Part shown: piece after piece, positions 17,900 to 25,727 of the stretch
How the letters are laid out: each line of letters starts with the position of its first letter
How positions within the stretch are numbered: position 1 is the first letter of the stretch
From: an uncultured Mycoplasmatota bacterium
GTDB taxonomy: Bacteria; Bacillota_I; Bacilli_A; RF39; UBA660
Reading direction: 5' to 3'
Assembly: GCA_900544605.1 (NCBI GenBank)
Contig: UQVP01000003.1
Span: 6,075 to 70,074, forward strand
Length of the DNA stretch: 64,000 bases
Made by a program: the position numbers and the translations under genes
The notes under the pieces: model-generated
What the model was told of the DNA's origin: nothing
The model's database searches: none
Seen by the model: the letters and a program-made list of their open reading frames with translations, nothing else

Positions 17900-17958
17900 T
17901 ATTATCACCTCTGACTATATAAATAATATCATATTTTTTTATTTTTTTAAACCTTTAC

Positions 17959-17987
17959 TTGAATATTTATGTCATTTTATTTATAAT
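17959..17987 (+). promoter_or_regulatory. promoter of the ferredoxin gene
   Basis: TTGAAT (17959-17964), 17-bp spacer, TATAAT (17982-17987). Confidence 0.8.
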
Positions 17988-18004
17988 ATTAAAGGAGGTT
18001 TATT

Positions 18005-18202
18005 ATGAAAGAAGCTAATGTAAAAGATATTTGTATTTGTTGTGGAGCTTGTACAGCTATTTCTGAACTATTTGAAATAGGTGATAAAGGAATTGCTGAG
18101 GCTAAAGAAAACCCTATTCCTGAAGAATTACTTGATAGCGCTATTGAAGCTTCAGAATGTTGTCCTGTTGGAGCTATTGAAATTAAAGACAAAAAAAATT
18201 AA
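18005..18202 (+). CDS. single-cluster [4Fe-4S] ferredoxin
   Basis: 65 residues. Cys10, Cys13 and Cys16 (CICCGAC) with a later Cys in ECCPVGAI supply the four cluster ligands; extra Cys at 12 and 53 flank them. The short length and the single CPVGAI motif match the Bacillus Fer type rather than the two-cluster clostridial type. It carries electrons in the cytoplasm. AAAGGAGG precedes the start; it has its own promoter and terminator. Confidence 0.9.
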   Translation: MKEANVKDICICCGACTAISELFEIGDKGIAEAKENPIPEELLDSAIEASECCPVGAIEIKDKKN

Positions 18203-18222
18203 GATATTCTTAATTTTTTTTT
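18194..18222. terminator. bidirectional terminator between ferredoxin and rluB
   Basis: AAAAATTAAGA / TCTTAATTTTT with a 3-base loop; T-rich on both sides. Confidence 0.8.
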
Positions 18223-18929
18223 GCTTCATTATATAATTTTTTTACTTCTTTTATATTTAAATAACGATATTCACCAGATTTTAACCCTTTTAGATTAAGA
18301 AAAGATATTTTTTCTCTTTTTAATTTTATTACTTCATGATTAATAGCAGCAAACATGTTCTTTACTTGATGATTTTTTCCTTCATGAATAGTTATTTCAA
18401 CAATAGAAGTATCTGTTTTTTTATCATAACTAATGATTCTAGCACCAGCTTTTGATGTTTTATAGTTATCTATTTTTATTCCTGTTCTCAATGCAAGAAT
18501 ATCACTTTTATTGACAAGACCTTTTACTTTAGCAATATAAGTTTTATCAACATGGTTTTTAGGATGGGTAAGTAAATTAGCTAACTCTCCATCATTAGTT
18601 AAGATTAAAGCACCTGTTGTATCATAATCAAGTCTTCCAATGGGATACAATCTTTTATCTGTCTCAATAAGGTCTAAAACAGTTTTTCTTTTATATTCAT
18701 CATTTGTTGTTGTAACAACACCACGTGGCTTATTTAATAAAATATATTCTTTATCTTCTTGGTTCAAATTTTTACCATTAACTTCAATTGTATCTGCATA
18801 GCTAACTTTAGTTCCCAATTCTCTTACTATTTGACCATTGACAACTACCTTACCTTGTTTTATTAATTCTTCCGCTTTTCTTCTTGAACAAATACCAGAT
18901 GAAGCAATAACTTTTTGCAAACGTTCCAT
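18210..18929 (-). CDS. rluB: rRNA pseudouridine synthase RluB/RsuA family
   Basis: 239 residues from the ATG with AGGTGAT upstream. An N-terminal S4 domain (ERLQKVIASSGICSRRKAEELI) is followed by the synthase core with the catalytic Asp in GRLDYDTTGALILTNDGEL and the LNKPRGVVTT motif. It isomerises a uridine in rRNA, by order and length probably the RluB site in 23S. Last gene of the dacB-spmA-spmB-rluB cluster, an arrangement also found in B. subtilis (where it is ypuL). Confidence 0.92.
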   Translation of the reverse strand: MERLQKVIASSGICSRRKAEELIKQGKVVVNGQIVRELGTKVSYADTIEVNGKNLNQEDKEYILLNKPRGVVTTTNDEYKRKTVLDLIETDKRLYPIGRLDYDTTGALILTNDGELANLLTHPKNHVDKTYIAKVKGLVNKSDILALRTGIKIDNYKTSKAGARIISYDKKTDTSIVEITIHEGKNHQVKNMFAAINHEVIKLKREKISFLNLKGLKSGEYRYLNIKEVKKLYNEAKKN

Positions 18930-18974
18930 AAAATCACCTGGATAAATTATACCCCAGAATAATAATATTTGCAA

Positions 18975-19493
18975 CTAAAAAAAGAGCTTAACAACTATAA
19001 TGCTAGAAATGATTCCTATAATATCTGCAAATAATCCTACCCAAAGAGAATATCTTATTTTTTTTATTCCTACACTACCAAAATAAAGTGAAATAATGTA
19101 AAAGGTTGTATCTGTTGATCCTTGTATAATAGAGCTTATTCTTCCAATCATACTGTCTGGCCCTGAAGACATTAAAATATTGTTTAAAATAGCAAGAGAA
19201 GAACTTCCTGAAATTGGTCGCATCAAAGCTATGGGAATTATTTCAATAGGAACTTTAATAAAATTAAAAATAGGTTTTAAAATAGTAAATATAACATTTA
19301 TGAAACCACTATTTATAAAAATATTTACACCTAGAATCATGGCAAGTATAGAAGGAAAAATATTAATAACAATTTCAAAACTACTTTTTGCCCCTTTCAA
19401 AAATGAGTCATAAACATTAATATGTTTTTTTATGCCGTAAAGCAAGATAATAAAAATTATAAATGGTACTACTAACGATGATATCTTAGCCAT
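18975..19493 (-). CDS. spmB: spore maturation protein SpmB
   Basis: 172 residues, a small membrane protein of the nucleoside-recognition (Gate) domain family. Motifs RPISGSSSLAIL and PDSMIGRISSIIQGSTDTTFYIISLYFGSVG identify SpmB. With SpmA it acts in core dehydration and heat resistance of the spore. It overlaps spmA by 8 bases, with AGGAG in the end of spmA. Confidence 0.95.
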   Translation of the reverse strand: MAKISSLVVPFIIFIILLYGIKKHINVYDSFLKGAKSSFEIVINIFPSILAMILGVNIFINSGFINVIFTILKPIFNFIKVPIEIIPIALMRPISGSSSLAILNNILMSSGPDSMIGRISSIIQGSTDTTFYIISLYFGSVGIKKIRYSLWVGLFADIIGIISSIIVVKLFF

Positions 19494-20073
19494 TATTTTT
19501 ATTTCTCCTTGCTAAAATCCTATCTAAAATTAAACCACACATAGTAGAAAAAAATGTTGCTATAAAACAAGGAACCAATATTTCTGTAGGATTAGTACTA
19601 CCGTGCATTATTCTCATTGATATTACTGTTGTTGGAATAATTGTTAGACCACTTGTATTTAATACTAAAAACGTAATCATACTTCTACTTGCTGTATCTT
19701 TTTTTTTATTCAGATCTTGTAGTGATTTCATTGCTTTTAACCCAAACGGTGTAGCTGCATTACCAAGACCAAACATATTTGCAATCATATTAGATGCAAT
19801 GAATCCTAATGACTCGTGCTCCTTTGGAATATCAGGAAACAATTTACCTAATATAGGTGAAATAAATGCTGAAAACTTTTTCAAAAAACCCGAATCTTTT
19901 GCTATTTCCATAATTCCCAACCATATAGCCATAATGGGAAGCAATTTTATAACCATATCAATACTATTTTTTGCACTTGATAAAATTTCAATATTAATAA
20001 CATCAACTTTGCCAACAATTATACTATATATTATTCCTAAAATAATTAATGCTGACCAGACTATGTTTACCAT
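19486..20073 (-). CDS. spmA: spore maturation protein SpmA
   Basis: 195 residues, membrane protein with the Gate-domain core (MANMFGLGNAATPFGLKAM, FLVLNTSGLTIIPTTVISMR) typical of SpmA. Partner of SpmB in spore core dehydration. It overlaps dacB by 7 bases and spmB by 8, so all three are translationally coupled. Confidence 0.95.
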   Translation of the reverse strand: MVNIVWSALIILGIIYSIIVGKVDVINIEILSSAKNSIDMVIKLLPIMAIWLGIMEIAKDSGFLKKFSAFISPILGKLFPDIPKEHESLGFIASNMIANMFGLGNAATPFGLKAMKSLQDLNKKKDTASRSMITFLVLNTSGLTIIPTTVISMRIMHGSTNPTEILVPCFIATFFSTMCGLILDRILARRNKNNG

Positions 20074-21164
20074 AAGCTTTTAATCCAATCCGTAATTTTA
20101 TTGAAAAAACCGTTTTTTATTCTTTTATTATCTTTTTCTACATTTATATATATTGGTTCTCTTTTTATTTCTTCATTATTAACGTAAACGATAGCTTCTC
20201 CAATTTTATTATTATTCTCATAATCTTTAAGTTTTTGAATTTCATATTTTATTTTAATAGAATTGGTTTCATCAGCAGAAAAAGGATATGAAATATCTTC
20301 ATTTATATACAATTCATAATTGTTATAATAATTTTCTTCTGGTATAGATATTTTACCTTTTTTTAATAATATATAATTTTGGTAATTATTGAATGCTTCT
20401 TCGAACAAGTTTTTATGATCAGCAAAATCATTTCCATCGTTTAAAGTTACAGAAACTAAATTAAGATTATCTTTGCTGGCTGTTGTAACTAAGGTCCTTT
20501 TAGCAATTTCGGTAAAACCCGTTTTACCACCTGTACAATATTTATATGACAGTAATAGTTTATTTTTGTTCGTCCAATCATAATAATTCATATTGGTAGC
20601 TACTTTATGCCTCTTAGTTTCTACTATTTCTCGATACTTTTCATTATGCATAGCATAACTTGTAAGTATTGCCATATCATAAGCTGTAGAATAATTACCT
20701 TTTTCTTCATCTAAACCACTTGGGTTATTAAATTCACTGTTTAACATGCCTAATTCTTTTGCCTTATCATTCATAAGTGTTACAAAATCACTAACACTTC
20801 CACCCACATACTTAGCAATAGCTAGGGCAGCGTCATTTCCACTTCTTAACATTAATCCATATAAAAGATCTTCAAGTTTTATATTTTCTTGCTGCTTTAT
20901 ATATATTCCGGAGCCATAAGCATCTTCAATTTCTTCACCGATCGTAACAATATCATCTAGTTTTCCCGATTCTATTGTCAGTATTGCTGTCATTATTTTA
21001 GAAATTGATGCTATACTTCGTTTTGTATGTATATTTTTAGCATATATTATTCTTTTACTATCTATGTCCATTAAAATAGCTGAAGTTGCACTACTGTCAT
21101 AAGCTTTAATGTTTAATGGTAAAACGGCTAAAATAGTAAAAAATATACATATTATTTTTTTCAT
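20067..21164 (-). CDS. dacB: D-alanyl-D-alanine carboxypeptidase DacB (spore type)
   Basis: 365 residues. A Sec signal peptide (1 to about 21) precedes a penicillin-binding transpeptidase fold with SxxK (Ser53 to Lys56, SISK), SGN in LMLRSGNDAALA, and KTG in GGKTGFTEIAKR, and then a C-terminal beta domain. It trims D-Ala from cortex peptidoglycan stem peptides; the first position in the dacB-spmA-spmB cluster supports the sporulation-specific DacB assignment over the vegetative DacA. A short amphipathic C-terminal end (ITDWIKSLW) may anchor it to the membrane. Confidence 0.92.
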   Translation of the reverse strand: MKKIICIFFTILAVLPLNIKAYDSSATSAILMDIDSKRIIYAKNIHTKRSIASISKIMTAILTIESGKLDDIVTIGEEIEDAYGSGIYIKQQENIKLEDLLYGLMLRSGNDAALAIAKYVGGSVSDFVTLMNDKAKELGMLNSEFNNPSGLDEEKGNYSTAYDMAILTSYAMHNEKYREIVETKRHKVATNMNYYDWTNKNKLLLSYKYCTGGKTGFTEIAKRTLVTTASKDNLNLVSVTLNDGNDFADHKNLFEEAFNNYQNYILLKKGKISIPEENYYNNYELYINEDISYPFSADETNSIKIKYEIQKLKDYENNNKIGEAIVYVNNEEIKREPIYINVEKDNKRIKNGFFNKITDWIKSLW

Positions 21165-21186
21165 AACATCACCTAAATTAATATAT

Positions 21187-21212
21187 GAAAAAAAGGACTA
21201 GTTTATGTCCTA
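21187..21212 (-). terminator. short terminator between lipoprotein gene and dacB
   Basis: AGGAC / GTCCT stem, 8-base loop, seven T on the minus strand. The stem is short, so some read-through into dacB is likely. Confidence 0.55.
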
Positions 21213-21749
21213 TTTTTCATATATGCCAAGAATTTTATCCTCTGTTTCACTATCTATCCCATCAATTTTCCATTTCTTATCAATTTTAGTTAAATTAATA
21301 TCAAAGGTATATCTTACCTTTTTTTTTGCTACTTTTAATCTTGATATAAGGTAATTAATATACTTGCCTTCATCGTAATTTCCATCTTCATTTTTAAATT
21401 CTTCAATATGGTTATTTTTATAGTTTTCTGTTTCTTTAATTATTTTTCCTAAATCTAAAACAATTATCTCCACTGTAACAACCGCTTTATCACCATCTAT
21501 AGTTTCATCTTTTATTTTATATGTCATATTTCTATATTGTTTTTTAATTATTTCTTGATATTCTTTACCCGTGGTTTCATCAAATCTTTTATCATTGTCA
21601 ATTACATTATTCAAATCGTTTAATACTTGACTATCTAAAGTTTGATACTTATAAAAAAAACTTTCTACTTGTTTGGTAGGTGTATTACTGATATTAGCAC
21701 ACCCAGATAATAAAAATAAGTACATTATTACATATATTAACTTTTTCAT
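21210..21749 (-). CDS. putative lipoprotein, NTF2-like
   Basis: 179 residues with a type II signal peptide (lipobox FLLSGC). The mature part alternates helix and strands (QVESFFYKYQTLDSQVLNDL, AVVTVEIIVLDLGK, YTFDINLTKIDKKWKID), a pattern like NTF2/DUF4878 domains of small Gram-positive lipoproteins. Role unknown. GGGAGGAG precedes the start. It lies just upstream of dacB behind a weak terminator. Confidence 0.75.
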   Translation of the reverse strand: MKKLIYVIMYLFLLSGCANISNTPTKQVESFFYKYQTLDSQVLNDLNNVIDNDKRFDETTGKEYQEIIKKQYRNMTYKIKDETIDGDKAVVTVEIIVLDLGKIIKETENYKNNHIEEFKNEDGNYDEGKYINYLISRLKVAKKKVRYTFDINLTKIDKKWKIDGIDSETEDKILGIYEK

Positions 21750-21821
21750 TTTCTCCTCCCAGTTATATTATCATCTATTATAATAAATTTTATACTTTTT
21801 TAATTTATATATCAAAATATA

Positions 21822-21851
21822 TTGACATTTTAGTAATTTTTATGTTATATT
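21822..21851 (+). promoter_or_regulatory. promoter of tRNA-Ala
   Basis: TTGACA (21822-21827), 18-bp spacer, TATATT (21846-21851); nearly the same layout as the promoter of the tRNA array. Confidence 0.8.
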
Positions 21852-21871
21852 GTATAAGCAGATGGCAATTT

Positions 21872-21948
21872 GGGGGATTAGCTCAGTTGGCTAGAGCACT
21901 TGCCTTGCACGCAAGGGGTCAAGGGTTCGAATCCCTTATCCTCCACCA
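21872..21948 (+). tRNA. tRNA-Ala (anticodon TGC)
   Basis: Complete cloverleaf: acceptor GGGGGAT / ATCCTCC, anticodon loop CTTGCAC, T-loop TTCGAAT, encoded CCA. Single-gene unit with its own promoter and terminator. Confidence 0.97.
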
Positions 21949-21960
21949 TTATTGTTAATA

Positions 21961-21987
21961 AAACTCAGAAATATCTGAGTTTTTTTG
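21961..21987 (+). terminator. terminator of tRNA-Ala
   Basis: AAACTCAG / CTGAGTTT with a 6-base loop and seven T. Confidence 0.9.
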
Positions 21988-22065
21988 TAATATTTTAATT
22001 TTTTTTTGCTAGTAAGAAGGAAATCGAAACTTTATGTTGTATATTATGAATAGAGGTGATTATAT

Positions 22066-22812
22066 ATGCAAGAAACTTTGCAATTAATAAAAGATAAATT
22101 TCAATTAATTAAGGATAAAGGATGGATAGAATCAAAAAGAAAAGGTAATACTGGTGTAGGTTACACTTTAGAAAGATTATTTGAAATCGAAGAAAATAAT
22201 TTTGAAATACCTGACTTTATTATTTTTGAATTAAAAACTCATCTTTCTTACCCAGAATCATACATAACACTATTTAATGCAACCCCTGATGGAGATTATT
22301 TATTTGAAATTGAACATTTAAAGGAAAAATATGGATACCCTGATAAAACCTTTAAACAATATAAAGTTTTAAATTGTGATTTATTTTCCAAGCAAATTAA
22401 TAATTTAGGACGTAGCTTTAAGCAAACAATAAAATTTGATTATAACGAAAATAAAATTAGATTACATATAATGGATAATAATCTTCAATTAATTGATAAA
22501 GAAGTAAGTTGGTCCATTGAGCTTTTAAAAGAAAAATTTGAACGAAAGTTGAAATATTTAGCTTTTGTTAGTGCCGATAAAAAGTTTTTTAATGGTAAAG
22601 TTTACTACAAATATAATAAAATTACTTTTTACAAATCATATTCTTTTGGTAAATTTATAGAATTACTTGAAAAAGGTAAAATAAGAATATCATTAAAAAT
22701 TGGAGTATTTAAATCAGGAAAAAATATAGGAAAAACACATGATCATGGGACAAGTTTTTCAATTTTAGAAAAAGACTTATGTTTATTATACGAAGAAATA
22801 TCAGAAACATAA
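22066..22812 (+). CDS. MvaI/BcnI-family restriction endonuclease-like protein, orphan
   Basis: 248 residues. The N-terminal part GNTGVGYTLERLFEIEEN and PDFIIFELKTH match the MvaI/BcnI family, monomeric nucleases related in fold to MutH. The catalytic D-x4-E-x-K triad is intact at residues near 53-60 (PD, then FELK). The late GKTHDHGTSFSI stretch is also characteristic. No DNA methyltransferase is nearby, so it is not a standard restriction-modification pair; it may nick methylated or mismatched DNA, or the methylase is elsewhere. RBS AGAGGTGAT. It sits between tRNA genes, a usual insertion niche. Confidence 0.85.
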   Translation: MQETLQLIKDKFQLIKDKGWIESKRKGNTGVGYTLERLFEIEENNFEIPDFIIFELKTHLSYPESYITLFNATPDGDYLFEIEHLKEKYGYPDKTFKQYKVLNCDLFSKQINNLGRSFKQTIKFDYNENKIRLHIMDNNLQLIDKEVSWSIELLKEKFERKLKYLAFVSADKKFFNGKVYYKYNKITFYKSYSFGKFIELLEKGKIRISLKIGVFKSGKNIGKTHDHGTSFSILEKDLCLLYEEISET

Positions 22813-22850
22813 TTTTTTAGATCAATGTGATAACCAAGGGGATAGGTATA

Positions 22851-22875
22851 AAAAAAACTATCAATAAATGATAGT
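22851..22875 (-). terminator. terminator of the tRNA array
   Basis: ACTATC / GATAGT stem, ATTTATT-type loop, seven T on the minus strand, downstream of tRNA-Pro. Confidence 0.85.
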
Positions 22876-22886
22876 AATAACTTAAA

Positions 22887-22963
22887 TGGTCGGGAAAACA
22901 GGATTTGAACCTGCAACCCCTTGGTCCCAAACCAAGTGCTCTACCAAGTTGAGCCATTTCCCG
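22887..22963 (-). tRNA. tRNA-Pro (TGG)
   Basis: Last gene of the array. Anticodon stem CTTGG / CCAAG around TTTGGGA; encoded CCA. Confidence 0.97.
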
Positions 22964-22968
22964 ATATA

Positions 22969-23045
22969 TGGTGCGCTCGAAGGGATTCGAACCCCTGACC
23001 TTTTGGTTCGTAGCCAAACACTCTATCCAGCTGAGCTACGAGCGC
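22969..23045 (-). tRNA. tRNA-Arg (ACG)
   Basis: Acceptor GCGCTCG / CGAGCGC, anticodon loop CTACGAA, encoded CCA. A34 is expected to be edited to inosine by TadA. Confidence 0.97.
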
Positions 23046-23071
23046 AAATAAGGTTTATAGTTTAAACAAAA

Positions 23072-23147
23072 TGGTGGCTCCGACTGGAATCGAACCAGTG
23101 ACACAAGGATTTTCAGTCCTTTGCTCTACCGACTGAGCTACGAAGCC
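23072..23147 (-). tRNA. tRNA-Phe (GAA)
   Basis: Anticodon loop CTGAAAA between AAGGA and TCCTT; encoded CCA. Confidence 0.97.
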
Positions 23148-23154
23148 AAATTAA

Positions 23155-23230
23155 TGGCGGTTCCGACGAGAATCGAACTCGCGATCTTCTGCGTGACAGG
23201 CAGACGTGATAACCGCTACACCACGGAACC
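23155..23230 (-). tRNA. tRNA-Asp (GTC)
   Basis: Acceptor GGTTCCG / CGGAACC with G discriminator, anticodon loop CTGTCAC; encoded CCA. Confidence 0.97.
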
Positions 23231-23233
23231 AAA

Positions 23234-23310
<77 letters not shown>

Positions 23311-23323
23311 ATAATAAATAAAG

Positions 23324-23414
23324 TGGCGGAGAAAGAGGGATTCGAACCCCCGCGCCGTTGCCGACCTCCTGGTTTTCAAGACCAGTCCCTTCAACCGGAC
23401 TTGGGTATTTCTCC
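23324..23414 (-). tRNA. tRNA-Ser (TGA)
   Basis: Acceptor GGAGAAA / TTTCTCC with G discriminator, anticodon loop CTTGAAA, long variable arm (class II, 91 bases); encoded CCA. Confidence 0.97.
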
Positions 23415-23458
23415 GCATAAGTTTAATAAAGTTATAAATACAACTTTATATACAAAAA

Positions 23459-23547
23459 TGGTGCCTAAGGCCGGACTTGAACCGGCATGAAGTATGACCT
23501 TCGCAGGATTTTAAGTCCTGTGCGTCTACCAATTCCGCCACTCAGGC
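23459..23547 (-). tRNA. tRNA-Leu (TAA)
   Basis: Class II tRNA with long variable arm; anticodon loop CTTAAAA; acceptor GCCTGAG; encoded CCA. Confidence 0.97.
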
Positions 23548-23556
23548 AACAAAAGA

Positions 23557-23632
23557 TGGTGTCCCGTACAGAATTCGAATCTGTGACCCTTTGATTAAAA
23601 GTCAAATGCTCTACCAGCTGAGCTAACGGGAC
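23557..23632 (-). tRNA. tRNA-Lys (TTT)
   Basis: Anticodon loop CTTTTAA between TTTGA and TCAAA; acceptor GTCCCGT; encoded CCA. Confidence 0.97.
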
Positions 23633-23647
23633 ATAATATATTAAAAA

Positions 23648-23722
23648 TGGCTGCCTCGGCTAGATTCGAACTAGCGCATGCCACAGTCAAAGTGTGGTGC
23701 CTTACCGCTTGGCTACGAGGCA
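23648..23722 (-). tRNA. tRNA-Gln (TTG)
   Basis: Acceptor TGCCTCG / CGAGGCA, anticodon loop CTTTGAC; encoded CCA. Confidence 0.97.
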
Positions 23723-23742
23723 ATACTAACCAAACCAAAAAG

Positions 23743-23826
23743 TGGTGGAGGGAGATGGATTTGAACCATCGAACCCGAAAGAACAGATTTACAGTCTGCC
23801 GCGTTTGACCACTTCGCTACCCCTCC
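23743..23826 (-). tRNA. tRNA-Tyr (GTA)
   Basis: Class II tRNA with long variable arm; anticodon loop CTGTAAA; acceptor GGAGGGG; encoded CCA. Confidence 0.97.
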
Positions 23827-23831
23827 AAAAG

Positions 23832-23907
<76 letters not shown>

Positions 23908-23910
23908 AAA

Positions 23911-23987
23911 TGGTGGGCGATATAGGACTCGAACCTATGACCCCCTGCTTGTAAGGCAGGTGCTCTAACCAACTGAGCTAATCGCCC
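23911..23987 (-). tRNA. tRNA-Val (TAC)
   Basis: First gene of the 12-tRNA array (Val-Thr-Tyr-Gln-Lys-Leu-Ser-fMet-Asp-Phe-Arg-Pro). Anticodon loop CTTACAA; encoded CCA. Confidence 0.97.
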
Positions 23988-24007
23988 AATTTCCTTGGAC
24001 GTAATTA

Positions 24008-24037
24008 AATATAACATATAAACTACTTAATTGTCAA
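24008..24037 (-). promoter_or_regulatory. promoter of the tRNA array
   Basis: TTGACA (24032-24037), 18-bp spacer, TATATT (24008-24013). The -35 overlaps the stop end of the S1-domain gene. Confidence 0.85.
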
Positions 24038-24404
24038 TAGAATTTGCATTTTTTTTCATTTTATTTATATTTTCTTTAATCCAAATTGGTAATTTATACT
24101 CTAAAGTAGTAAACCCGTGTTGTGTTTCAACTATTTTCTTTTTTTTCTTTTTTACACTAATTTTATAATTTATATTTTTAATGCTCAATTTTAAATGATT
24201 TAATTTATCGTCAACATCCAAAATTTCAACATATATATCTTGCCCAACATTTACATAATCATGAATATTTTTAACAAAGCCATTAGATATTTCAGAAATA
24301 TGAATTAAGCCACTGTAATATTCATCAAGTGTTACAAAAATTCCATAAGATTCGATTCCACTTACTGTAGCTTTAACAATTTTTCCTTTCTTATACTTAG
24401 TCAT
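24027..24404 (-). CDS. S1-domain RNA-binding protein (CvfD/YugI-like)
   Basis: 125 residues from the ATG with GAGGTG upstream. A single S1 domain fills residues 3-75 (KGKIVKATVSGIESYGIFVTLDEYYSGLIHISEIS, VGQDIYVEILDVDD); a basic Lys-rich C-terminus follows. Length and layout match the CvfD/general stress protein 13 group, which binds RNA or ribosomes and tunes expression. Its 3' end runs into the tRNA array promoter. Confidence 0.82.
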   Translation of the reverse strand: MTKYKKGKIVKATVSGIESYGIFVTLDEYYSGLIHISEISNGFVKNIHDYVNVGQDIYVEILDVDDKLNHLKLSIKNINYKISVKKKKKKIVETQHGFTTLEYKLPIWIKENINKMKKNANSIDN

Positions 24405-24461
24405 TTTGATACACCTCTTTGTCAATTATAACATGAACTAAGTATAAAGTCCAAATTTTTA

Positions 24462-24490
24462 TTTACAATGATTTAACTTTAGTATATAAT
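24462..24490 (+). promoter_or_regulatory. promoter of the NifU-like gene
   Basis: TTTACA (24462-24467), 17-bp spacer, TATAAT (24485-24490). Confidence 0.75.
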
Positions 24491-24507
24491 AACTAAAGGT
24501 GATTCAA

Positions 24508-24738
24508 ATGGAACAAGACGAAATGAAAATTAGAAATATAATTGAAAAATTAAGGCCTTATCTTATTAGTGATGGGGGTAATATTGATTTTATTAAATAC
24601 GAAAATAATATCGTGTATATTAAAATGAATGGTGCTTGTGCAAATTGTAGCATGCTTGATTTTACTTTAAAAGAGGGAATTGAAGCAGCAATTAAAGAGG
24701 AAGTTCCTAATGTGAAAGAAATAATAAATGTAGAATAG
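24508..24738 (+). CDS. NifU C-terminal-domain (Nfu-type) iron-sulfur scaffold
   Basis: 76 residues from the ATG after AAAGGTGATT. The whole protein is the Nfu domain: LRPYLISDGGNIDFI and the CxxC motif CANCSML, the site for a bridging [4Fe-4S] cluster in a dimer. It delivers clusters to apo-enzymes. Monocistronic with promoter and terminator. Confidence 0.9.
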   Translation: MEQDEMKIRNIIEKLRPYLISDGGNIDFIKYENNIVYIKMNGACANCSMLDFTLKEGIEAAIKEEVPNVKEIINVE

Positions 24739-24753
24739 CTCTACATTTTTTTA
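24729..24753 (+). terminator. terminator of the NifU-like gene
   Basis: TGTAGA / TCTACA with a 5-base loop, seven T, overlapping the stop. Confidence 0.8.
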
Positions 24754-25656
24754 TACTTTTATTATCCATTCTATTTCTGGAATTTTATAATATTTATTCA
24801 TTTCTACCAATAAATTTTTTAAAAAAACAATATAGCTGCTTATTTTTAAAAGAATATTATTAAGAGCTTTCTTATCACTTTTTGAAATAAATATATTTTC
24901 ACATATATCAAAATAATAAGTTGGAAATAAAAGTCTACTATATAAAAGGATTGATTGTTCGTTTGTTAATTGTACTTTTCCCATATCATTAATAGCATCT
25001 GTTACAGTATAATTATCATAAAAATATTTACTTTTTATATACTCGGCAGTATCTCTAACTTTGCTATCAATAATAAAATTTAATGGGTTATATATTTCCT
25101 CTACATCAGATGTACATTTTATTCTTCGATGACAAATAGCTAGATTATCCCTATAATCTCTTACTTCATTTAACAGTGATATACTATTTTCTGCCAAACC
25201 GATAAAAAAGTTAAAACTTTCCATAATTTCAGGATATTTTTTTCCTATTTGACTAACTTGATATTCTAAATAATCTATTTTAGCTGTCCACATATTATAC
25301 CATTCATTGTTAACAAGTTTTTCTAATTTTAAATTATCTATAGGTATATCAGAAAAAAGCTTTAGCTCATCAAATGTTATTTTATTTCCTTTTCTATAAA
25401 TTTTTAAAAGAATATAAGGAACATTATTAATATAAGTTAGAATTAGATTATTATTATTTAATATTATTTCGTGACATGGAAAATTTAGATTAAGAAGATA
25501 TATATTTAATTGGTATAAATAATCAATTTTATCTAAATCATCTTTATATTCAGTCATAATATATTCTTGGTTATCAATATAACATCTATATTGTTTGTTT
25601 ACTTGATGTATTGAAGTGGGAACTAAATTATAATAATAACTTAACACATTTTTCAT
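24751..25656 (-). CDS. YutH-like spore coat protein (CotS/kinase-fold family)
   Basis: 301 residues. The C-terminal half has the pattern of YutH: MWTAKIDYLEYQVSQIGKKYPEI, FFIGLAENSISLLNEV and AICHRRI, equal to the GLxENAIxY and ICHRR blocks of the B. subtilis spore coat protein. The fold is related to CotS/aminoglycoside kinases, but the kinase catalytic residues are not evident. Probably a coat component, which fits the CotY/CotZ-type gene 1 kb away. RBS AGGTGG. Confidence 0.6.
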   Translation of the reverse strand: MKNVLSYYYNLVPTSIHQVNKQYRCYIDNQEYIMTEYKDDLDKIDYLYQLNIYLLNLNFPCHEIILNNNNLILTYINNVPYILLKIYRKGNKITFDELKLFSDIPIDNLKLEKLVNNEWYNMWTAKIDYLEYQVSQIGKKYPEIMESFNFFIGLAENSISLLNEVRDYRDNLAICHRRIKCTSDVEEIYNPLNFIIDSKVRDTAEYIKSKYFYDNYTVTDAINDMGKVQLTNEQSILLYSRLLFPTYYFDICENIFISKSDKKALNNILLKISSYIVFLKNLLVEMNKYYKIPEIEWIIKV

Positions 25657-25702
25657 GATTCCACCTCATTAAATTATATTCAAACCAACTTTTTTTATTA
25701 AA

Positions 25703-25727
25703 AACAAAAAACATCCAAAACGGATGC
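25703..25727 (-). terminator. terminator of the hypothetical gene at 25727-26485
   Basis: GCATCC / GGATGT stem, 5-base loop, TTTTTG tail on the minus strand; begins at the stop codon. Confidence 0.8.

Noticed and set aside
21165..21186. Sigma-E-like -10 (CATATATT) before dacB
   Set aside because: It lies too close to the RBS to give a sensible transcript start, and no matching -35 is seen.
22817..23017. 66-codon frame over tRNA-Pro and tRNA-Arg
   Set aside because: It is made entirely of tRNA sequence and the array terminator; no RBS.
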